DNA from: an uncultured Acetobacteraceae bacterium
Lineage (GTDB): Bacteria > Pseudomonadota > Alphaproteobacteria > Acetobacterales > Acetobacteraceae
Assembly (NCBI GenBank): GCA_903839965.1
Contig: CAIMEK010000124.1
Coordinates: forward strand, 1-5,345
Length of the DNA stretch: 5,345 nt
Direction of reading: 5' to 3'
Both the position numbers and the translations under genes were made by a program. Positions 1 through 4,177 of this stretch are shown here, in pieces. The notes under the pieces are model-generated. The model was given only the letters and a program-made list of their open reading frames with translations, ran no database searches and was not told the DNA's origin. The first letter of the stretch is position 1. Every line of letters begins with the position of its first letter.

Positions 1-1
1 C

Positions 2-292
2 GAGGCGGTGGACGCGCTGGTCACCGACCTGTCGATGCCGGGCGTGGACGGGCTGGCGGTCATTCGCGGCGCCCAGGAACACCATCCCGGGCTGCCGGCG
101 GTGCTGCTGACCGGCTATGCCGGCGACGGCGCGGCGCTTGCCGTGGGCGGGGCGATCAGCGGTTCGTTCTCGCTGCTGCGCAAGCCGATCCGGTTGCACG
201 AACTCACCGACCGGCTGCAATCGCTGCTGGCCACGCGGAAGCATGCCGGGCCGTCCCTGCAAGGGCCACGCCGGATCGACGGGCGGGGGTAG
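2..292 (+). CDS. Receiver-domain protein, C-terminal part (5' end outside window)
   Basis: The frame is open from base 2 to the TAG at 290-292, giving 96 visible codons, so the gene starts outside the window; the GTG at 8 lies inside the domain and is not a believable start. The visible part is the second half of a CheY-like receiver: the phospho-acceptor Asp in VTDLSMPGVDG (visible residue 9, bases 26-28), the beta-4 Thr in LLTGY and the conserved Lys in LRKPI, followed by helix 5 (LHELTDRLQSLL). All three active-site residues that can be seen are intact. A short basic tail follows the receiver and there is no output domain after it. The receiver is therefore either the C-terminal module of a hybrid histidine kinase or a single-domain response regulator; the style LLRKPIRLHEL...L is common at the end of PAS-kinase-receiver proteins, which I favour by inference. 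It converges on the hybrid kinase gene, whose stop codon lies 13 nt away. It could be a phosphotransfer partner of that kinase, but only proximity suggests it. Confidence 0.85.
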   Translation, partial: EAVDALVTDLSMPGVDGLAVIRGAQEHHPGLPAVLLTGYAGDGAALAVGGAISGSFSLLRKPIRLHELTDRLQSLLATRKHAGPSLQGPRRIDGRG

Positions 293-305
293 CAAACCTT
301 CGTTG

Positions 306-3230
306 TCAGGCAGCTCTTCTGGGAACGCCGCTGCGTTCCGGATACAGCTTGGCGCACCGCGCGCGCAGCGTGACCCGCGTCCGCTCCCAGGTGGAGCGGA
401 CGTCGCTGAGTACCGGACCCACACGCTCGGCGTCTTCGGCCAGGGCCGCGTCCTGCAGCATCAACAGTCCGTCCGCCAGGCTGATTGCGCCGAGCGTGCC
501 GGCGATGCCCGCGAGGCCGCGCGCAAGCATCCCGAGATCTTCCCATTTGGCTTCGCCAACGAGGCGGTCCATCTCCGAAATATGGACGGCCGTGTCCGCC
601 AGGAAGGCGTTGACACATTTCCCTGCCCGTTCGGCCCCGACCTCGGCGGAGAGAACGAGGAGGTACTCGTCTTCCACGTCGATGGACGCATCCGGCGCCA
701 GCTCGGTTTCGTCGGCCGCGGCAGGGTGGTCGGAGGCGTGCACGAAGGCGATGGCCTCGCGCAGGCGGAGCGGAAGCACCGCGAAGTCGATAGGCTTGTG
801 CAGAACCGCATTCATGCCGGCATCGAGGCAACGCTTGCGCACGGCGGCGCCGGTGTGCGCCGTCAGGCCGATGATGGGAATCCACCGCTGCTCCCCCTCC
901 CCGGCGCGGATGCGGCGGGTTGCCTCCACGCCATCGAGTTCGGGCATCTGCACATCCATCAGGATCGCATCGAACCCGCCGCGCTGGGCCGCTTCCACCG
1001 CCTCCCGGCCGTTGCTGGCGGAGTAGGTCGAAAAGCCGGCACGGGTGAGCTGGTCCAGAAAGAGCGCCTGGTTGATCCGGTTGTCCTCGACGACAAGGAT
1101 GCGGGCACGCGGCGCAGCGGGAGCACCGGGATCGACCTCCTGGAGGATGGAACGGTCGCCGAAAAAGTCGGCCACGACGTGGTCCAGGTCGCGGGCCTCG
1201 ACGGGGTGAGGCACCACGGCGTCGGCACGCCCTTGCGCCATTGCCGCCAGCGCTCCATTGGCGACCAGCACCATGTGCATGCGCTGGTGCGGATGACTCG
1301 CCTGCAGGCGCGCCATCAACGCCTCCGCCGACATGCCGAACAGCGCCGCGTCGAGCACCATCAGGTCGAGCGTTCCATGCTGGAAAACGATCCGTTCCGC
1401 GAGCCCCAGTGCCATGAAGCCATCCGCGGCGGTCTCGACCACGAAGCCGATGCCGGCAAGGTGCGAGGCGACCCGGCGCCGCATTCCCTCGGAAAGTCCG
1501 ACGACGAGGGCGGAACGCCCGGCCAGCGGACCGCCGCTGGCGGTCGATGCCCGGGCGGGGTCCACGGGGATTTCGAAGGTGAAGGTGCTGCCCGCATCGA
1601 GCGAACTTTCGACCGCCAGCCTGCCGCCCAGCCGGGCGGCGATTTCACGGCAAAGCGCCAGCCCCAGTCCCAACCCTTCCTGGCCGCGCGAAACCTCGTC
1701 GCGGCCACGGCGGAACTGCTCGAATATGACCTCCCGCTCATCCTCGGCGATACCCGGGCCGGTATCGGTGACCGAGAGGCGCAGCAGGTGACGGCCCGCT
1801 TCGCGTTCCGCCGCCGCCCTGATTTCGACCGAACCACGGACCGTATATTTCACCGCGTTGCCGCACAGATTGAACAGCACCTGGCGCAGCCTGGTGGGAT
1901 CCGTGATCCATGTGCCGAACACGCTCTCTTCGACGACCACGCGCAACTCCAGTCCCTTGTCCTCCGCCTGCGGACGCAACACCTCGCCCGCCTCCTCGAC
2001 AAGGCTGGCCACATCGACAACCTCGGGGTTGATCTCGCCGCCATCCACCCGGGCCGCGGCGATCTCCAGCATGCCGTTCAGCATCGCCAGCAGGGCCTGG
2101 CAACTCGCCCTGATGCGCTTCAGCCATTTGCGTTGCGCCTCGTCGAGATCGCCGTCGAGCAGCAGCGCGCATATGCCAAGGATGGAGTTCATCGGGGTGC
2201 GAACGTCGTGGCCGATGGCCGCGAGCACGCGGTCGCGTTCGGAGGCCATTTCCTCGAGCTTGCGCTGCACCTGCTCGTTCGCGCTCTGTGCCGGCGGGAG
2301 CGCTCCGACGGCGGACAGTTCCGCGCGCTCGGCCCGGTTGCCCCTTCGCCGGCCCATCGCGGCGGCCGCCCCCGCCAGGAGGGCGAGCACGCCCAGCGCG
2401 CCGGCGATGCCGAACACGCCATCGGCGCGCTGTTGCGTCTCCGCCGAGCGCAGCGCCAGCACCGCCTGCGGCGGGATGGTGCCGACCCACGCAAGATTGC
2501 CGACCCTCGCGGTGGCGACGACAGGCGCGGGCAACGTCCATGCGTCCGGCAGCAGGGCGCGATAAAGCCGCACGAACAGGGGTTGGGTGGCGAGCACCGG
2601 CGACACGGCCGCGCCGCTCAGCAGGTCGCAACCGCCGGCGTCGCGCAGGACGTACTCGATCGGATCGGCGGAGCCGGGCGGAGCGACCAGCGTGCGAAGG
2701 GCGGCTGCCGCGAGGAAACTGCCGATGTAACCGGCGTCGGGAGCGCCTTCGAGCCGGCGGACCAGCATCCAGCCCTGGCCGTCCGGCGGTTTCGCGCCAC
2801 ATCCCGCCACGCCGGCCTGGCGGGTCGCGGACGACGCGGATTGATACCACCAGACCGTTCCGCCCGGCGGCGCCGCGACCGCGGAGGAGGCGATCTGCTG
2901 GCCCCGGCCATTGACCGCCACCACGGCGGAGGCGGGCGCGACCGATGGCTCCGCCCGCAGCAATCGGGCCGTCAACGCAACCGGGTCGCCTTGCAGATCT
3001 TGCGCCCGCAGCGCCCCGGTCGCGCGGTCGAATTTTGCCAGCAGGTCCTGCAGGGCCGTCTGTGTCCTGGCCGCTGCCGCTTCGGCCAGGGTGACGGCCT
3101 GCGTGCGCGCGGCATCGGATTCCCATTTCAGCCACACAGCCGGAAGGGCGAGCGCGGTTGCGATCACCCCGGCCAGGGCCAGCCCGAACACGGCGGCAGC
3201 CAACCTGGAACCTGCTGGACCGTGGGCCAT
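306..3230 (-). CDS. Membrane-bound hybrid sensor histidine kinase (HisKA-HATPase-REC-REC-HPt), with degenerate first REC and His-less HPt
   Basis: Predicted inner-membrane sensor kinase of 974 aa, numbered from the ATG at 3230. Order: TM1 (about 10-34); periplasmic sensor (about 36-268, Cys144 and Cys201, faintly Cache/PDC-like but not assignable by eye); TM2 (about 272-292); coiled linker; HisKA with H-box IGHDVRTPMNS and phospho-His341; HATPase with N box (NAVKYT, Asn458), G1 (DTGPGIA, Asp489), F box (IFEQFRRG) and G2 (GLGLGLAL, from 519); receiver 1 (about 572-690); receiver 2 (about 708-828) with Glu715/Asp716, Asp759, Thr790 and Lys812 all present; HPt (about 854-961). Receiver 1 keeps only an Asp at 627 and lacks the acidic pair, Thr and Lys. 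The HPt motif reads LARGLAGIAGTLGA, with Arg904 in place of the His. The kinase core and receiver 2 look functional. Start: an in-frame ATG at 3272 would add 14 residues but has no clear ribosome site, whereas the ATG at 3230 has GGAGG 4 nt upstream and puts TM1 near the N-terminus. An ATG at 3257 is a third option. The lipoprotein gene lies 111 nt upstream on the same strand. Confidence 0.93.
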   Translation of the reverse strand: MAHGPAGSRLAAAVFGLALAGVIATALALPAVWLKWESDAARTQAVTLAEAAAARTQTALQDLLAKFDRATGALRAQDLQGDPVALTARLLRAEPSVAPASAVVAVNGRGQQIASSAVAAPPGGTVWWYQSASSATRQAGVAGCGAKPPDGQGWMLVRRLEGAPDAGYIGSFLAAAALRTLVAPPGSADPIEYVLRDAGGCDLLSGAAVSPVLATQPLFVRLYRALLPDAWTLPAPVVATARVGNLAWVGTIPPQAVLALRSAETQQRADGVFGIAGALGVLALLAGAAAAMGRRRGNRAERAELSAVGALPPAQSANEQVQRKLEEMASERDRVLAAIGHDVRTPMNSILGICALLLDGDLDEAQRKWLKRIRASCQALLAMLNGMLEIAAARVDGGEINPEVVDVASLVEEAGEVLRPQAEDKGLELRVVVEESVFGTWITDPTRLRQVLFNLCGNAVKYTVRGSVEIRAAAEREAGRHLLRLSVTDTGPGIAEDEREVIFEQFRRGRDEVSRGQEGLGLGLALCREIAARLGGRLAVESSLDAGSTFTFEIPVDPARASTASGGPLAGRSALVVGLSEGMRRRVASHLAGIGFVVETAADGFMALGLAERIVFQHGTLDLMVLDAALFGMSAEALMARLQASHPHQRMHMVLVANGALAAMAQGRADAVVPHPVEARDLDHVVADFFGDRSILQEVDPGAPAAPRARILVVEDNRINQALFLDQLTRAGFSTYSASNGREAVEAAQRGGFDAILMDVQMPELDGVEATRRIRAGEGEQRWIPIIGLTAHTGAAVRKRCLDAGMNAVLHKPIDFAVLPLRLREAIAFVHASDHPAAADETELAPDASIDVEDEYLLVLSAEVGAERAGKCVNAFLADTAVHISEMDRLVGEAKWEDLGMLARGLAGIAGTLGAISLADGLLMLQDAALAEDAERVGPVLSDVRSTWERTRVTLRARCAKLYPERSGVPRRAA
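322..339. other. Perfect 7-bp hairpin at the 3' end of the kinase gene
   Basis: GGAACGC (322-328) and GCGTTCC (333-339) form a perfect inverted repeat around a 4-nt loop, inside the last codons of the kinase and 30 nt past the stop of the convergent receiver gene. It is placed where a bidirectional terminator for two convergent genes could be. There is no T-tract after it on either strand, so it is at best a weak or Rho-assisted stop signal. Confidence 0.25.
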
Positions 3231-3234
3231 TTTG

Positions 3235-3239
3235 CCTCC
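3235..3239 (-). promoter_or_regulatory. Ribosome binding site deciding the kinase start
   Basis: On the - strand GGAGG is followed by CAAA and then the ATG at 3230-3228. The spacing of 4 nt is slightly short but the match to the anti-Shine-Dalgarno is strong. The upstream in-frame ATG at 3272 is preceded by TTAACGAGT, with no purine-rich ribosome site. The ATG at 3257 has only AAGG 8 nt upstream. This is the basis for preferring 3230. Confidence 0.5.
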
Positions 3240-3276
3240 GTCGACGCCCGGCTCCATTCCGCGAGCCTTCATACTC

Positions 3277-3301
3277 GTTAATACAGGGCAGGAATGGTTA
3301 A
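3277..3301 (-). promoter_or_regulatory. Paired TTAAC direct repeats between lipoprotein and kinase genes (possible operator)
   Basis: On the - strand TTAAC occurs at 3301-3297 and again at 3281-3277, start to start 20 nt apart, about two helical turns, so both would face the same side of the DNA. They sit in a locally AT-rich pocket just upstream of the kinase. TTAAC resembles a CtrA half-site of alphaproteobacteria, but the classical CtrA site has a 7-nt spacer and this one has 15. The downstream copy overlaps TATTAA (3283-3278), which could serve as a -10 element with no good -35. Low confidence in any particular function. Confidence 0.2.
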
Positions 3302-3341
3302 CACTGAGTTACTTCCAGCCCGGGGCCGCGGCCGTGGCGGG

Positions 3342-3884
3342 TCACGGCAACAGGACTTTCCGCACGCAGTCGAACCAGGCCTGCCCGGCCACTCCCGCGT
3401 TCGGAATGCGCAGCGTGGGGAAATCCGTGGATGCCCGGCCCAGCCTGATCGCGCCGCCGTCGAGCAGGAACAATATCCGGCTCGCCTGCACCTCCGTCAT
3501 CGGCTCCGTGGCCACGATCCGGCGCGGCCCCGCTGGGCGGGCGGCAAGCGTCCATGAGCCGGACGGCCCGGCATAGGCGACCGGCACGGTGGACCCGCCG
3601 GGAAGCGGGGTGCCCGGCGCGCCGAAAACCGAGAGCGTCAGCTTCTCGCGCTCGACGGACACCCTGAGCGCGCCGGCCGAACTGGCCGCGATCGCCGTGC
3701 AGGCGTCGTCGCTGCTGAAGGTCCATGTGGCGTTAACGGAACGAACGGGCGGGGGCGGCGCGGGAGGAGCGGGCGGCGGAGTCGCGACGGCCGACGGGGG
3801 CGCCGGCGGGGGCGCCTTCTCGCACGCGCCGAAAGGCAAAGCGGCGCCGGCGATCAAAAGCAAGCTGCGCATTCCAAAGCGCAT
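3342..3884 (-). CDS. Proline-rich putative lipoprotein, function unknown
   Basis: A 180-aa secreted protein. The N-terminus has basic residues (Arg2, Arg6), a hydrophobic core (LLLIAGAALPF) and GAC-E with Cys21, consistent with a type II signal peptide and lipidation; Phe at -3 of the lipobox is unusual, so a signal peptidase I substrate cannot be excluded. A flexible Pro/Ala linker (about 24-47) leads to a small compact domain (about 50-180), probably mostly beta, with Cys62 and Cys173 near its two ends that could form a disulfide. I do not recognise the family. The pattern TWTFSSDDAC near the start and a C-terminal F-D-C faintly recalls IalB-like periplasmic proteins, but that is only an impression. 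The start is supported by GGAG (3895-3892) 7 nt before the ATG. It lies 111 nt upstream of the hybrid kinase on the same strand, so it may be co-transcribed and act in the periplasm near that sensor; this is inference. Confidence 0.8.
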   Translation of the reverse strand: MRFGMRSLLLIAGAALPFGACEKAPPPAPPSAVATPPPAPPAPPPPVRSVNATWTFSSDDACTAIAASSAGALRVSVEREKLTLSVFGAPGTPLPGGSTVPVAYAGPSGSWTLAARPAGPRRIVATEPMTEVQASRILFLLDGGAIRLGRASTDFPTLRIPNAGVAGQAWFDCVRKVLLP

Positions 3885-3916
3885 CGAAACACTCCGGCAG
3901 ATGTTCGAAACCGACG

Positions 3917-3922
3917 CTTATA
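3917..3922 (-). promoter_or_regulatory. Candidate -10 element for the lipoprotein gene
   Basis: TATAAG on the - strand lies 33 nt upstream of the lipoprotein ATG and would give a leader of roughly 25 nt that includes the GGAG ribosome site. The sequence 17 nt further upstream (GGCAAA) is a poor -35. It is the most promoter-like stretch upstream of this gene, but the match is weak. Confidence 0.28.
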
Positions 3923-3980
3923 TGCCGTCACGATAGTCGTTTGCCTTGACCCATGTTATCCATTGTCGACCTGGACATGC

Positions 3981-4010
3981 CCTGGCCGGCGTTTTTCCGG
4001 GATCGCCAGG
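3981..4010. repeat. Inverted repeat CCTGGC...GCCAGG
   Basis: CCTGGC (3981-3986) and GCCAGG (4005-4010) are perfect inverted repeats 18 nt apart. The interior contains two CCGG copies (3986-3989 and 3997-4000) that could pair with each other around CGTTTTT instead. The T5 run is inside the loop rather than after the stem, so this is not a standard terminator. Function unknown. Confidence 0.3.
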
Positions 4011-4058
4011 CCCCGGCTCGGTGAAGCCCTCCCTCGTTCGGCGCTGAACGACGATCCG

Positions 4059-4104
4059 GCCCGCCGTGCGATGCTGGGCGGCGGGCAGCGATATAGTTTT
4101 GTTT
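4059..4104 (+). terminator. GC-rich palindrome followed by T-rich tract, at the intron insertion site
   Basis: GCCCGCCG (4059-4066) and CGGCGGGC (4079-4086) form a perfect 8-bp stem with a 12-nt loop. Reading on the + strand, a TTTTGTTT tract follows at 4097-4104, about 10 nt after the stem. This resembles a Rho-independent terminator for + strand transcription, although the gap between stem and T-tract is longer than usual and no + strand gene ends here in the window. The T-tract ends exactly where the intron's 3' end is placed. An alternative is a chromosomal palindromic repeat. Confidence 0.35.
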
Positions 4105-4106
4105 AT

Positions 4107-4142
4107 CGCGGTAGGGAACCGGGTTACCCCGGTCCCCCCGCA
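4107..4142 (-). ncRNA. Group II intron domain VI with bulged branch-point A
   Basis: GGGGACCGGG (4137-4128) pairs over all 10 positions, including one G-U, with CCCGGTTCCC (4123-4114) around a GTAA (GNRA) tetraloop. Below it a two-base T-A bulge (4113-4112) interrupts the 3' side, then GCGG (4141-4138) pairs with CCGC (4111-4108), with a T-G pair extending it. The bulged A at 4112 is the expected lariat branch point. Seven bases, ending in AT, then lead to the 3' splice site at 4105/4104. Confidence 0.9.
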
Positions 4143-4144
4143 CA

Positions 4145-4177
4145 GATCCGTACAGGCAGCTTTCCCGCATACGGCTC
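4145..4177 (-). ncRNA. Group II intron domain V
   Basis: The catalytic hairpin of the ribozyme. On the - strand it starts GAGCCGTATGCGG, has GAAAG at the tip and returns as CTGCCTGTACGGATC. It shows the AGC triad at positions 2-4, CCGTA pairing with TACGG, the internal bulge, and an upper stem GCGG/CTGC. It is 33 nt by this count, against the usual 34. Opposite the G of the triad stands A (ACGGATC) where many introns have U (ACGGTTC); I recall the same variant in relatives of this intron, so it may be normal for the lineage. Its first base directly follows the TAG of the RT frame. Confidence 0.9.

Larger units (their letters stand above)
3885..4104. other. Intergenic region between lipoprotein gene and group II intron (3' exon side)
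   Basis: About 220 bp without a credible gene. Frames that cross it are short, run into the intron RNA on the right, and show no recognisable protein. It contains the promoter candidate for the lipoprotein, an imperfect hairpin at 3981-4010 and the GC-rich palindrome at 4059-4086 next to a T-rich tract. It is the 3' exon of the intron, so before insertion it joined whatever lies beyond the right window edge. Confidence 0.6.

Noticed and set aside
117..3281. Very long + strand open frame (about 1054 codons) antisense to the kinase gene
   Set aside because: It mirrors the - strand kinase, whose protein has complete, ordered kinase motifs. The antisense product is Arg/His/Gly-rich without recognisable domains and also runs through the receiver gene in another frame. 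Long antisense frames are expected in high-GC coding DNA with strong third-position bias.
3278..3302. Classical CtrA box
   Set aside because: The two TTAA elements are separated by 16 nt rather than 7, so it is listed only as a generic paired repeat.
3589..3936. + strand frame antisense to the lipoprotein gene, rich in Gly/Ala
   Set aside because: It is the complement of the Pro/Ala linker of the lipoprotein. The opposite frame has a signal peptide and a well-spaced ribosome site.
3981..4010. Rho-independent terminator for either strand
   Set aside because: The T5 run falls inside the hairpin loop and no T-tract follows the stem on either strand.
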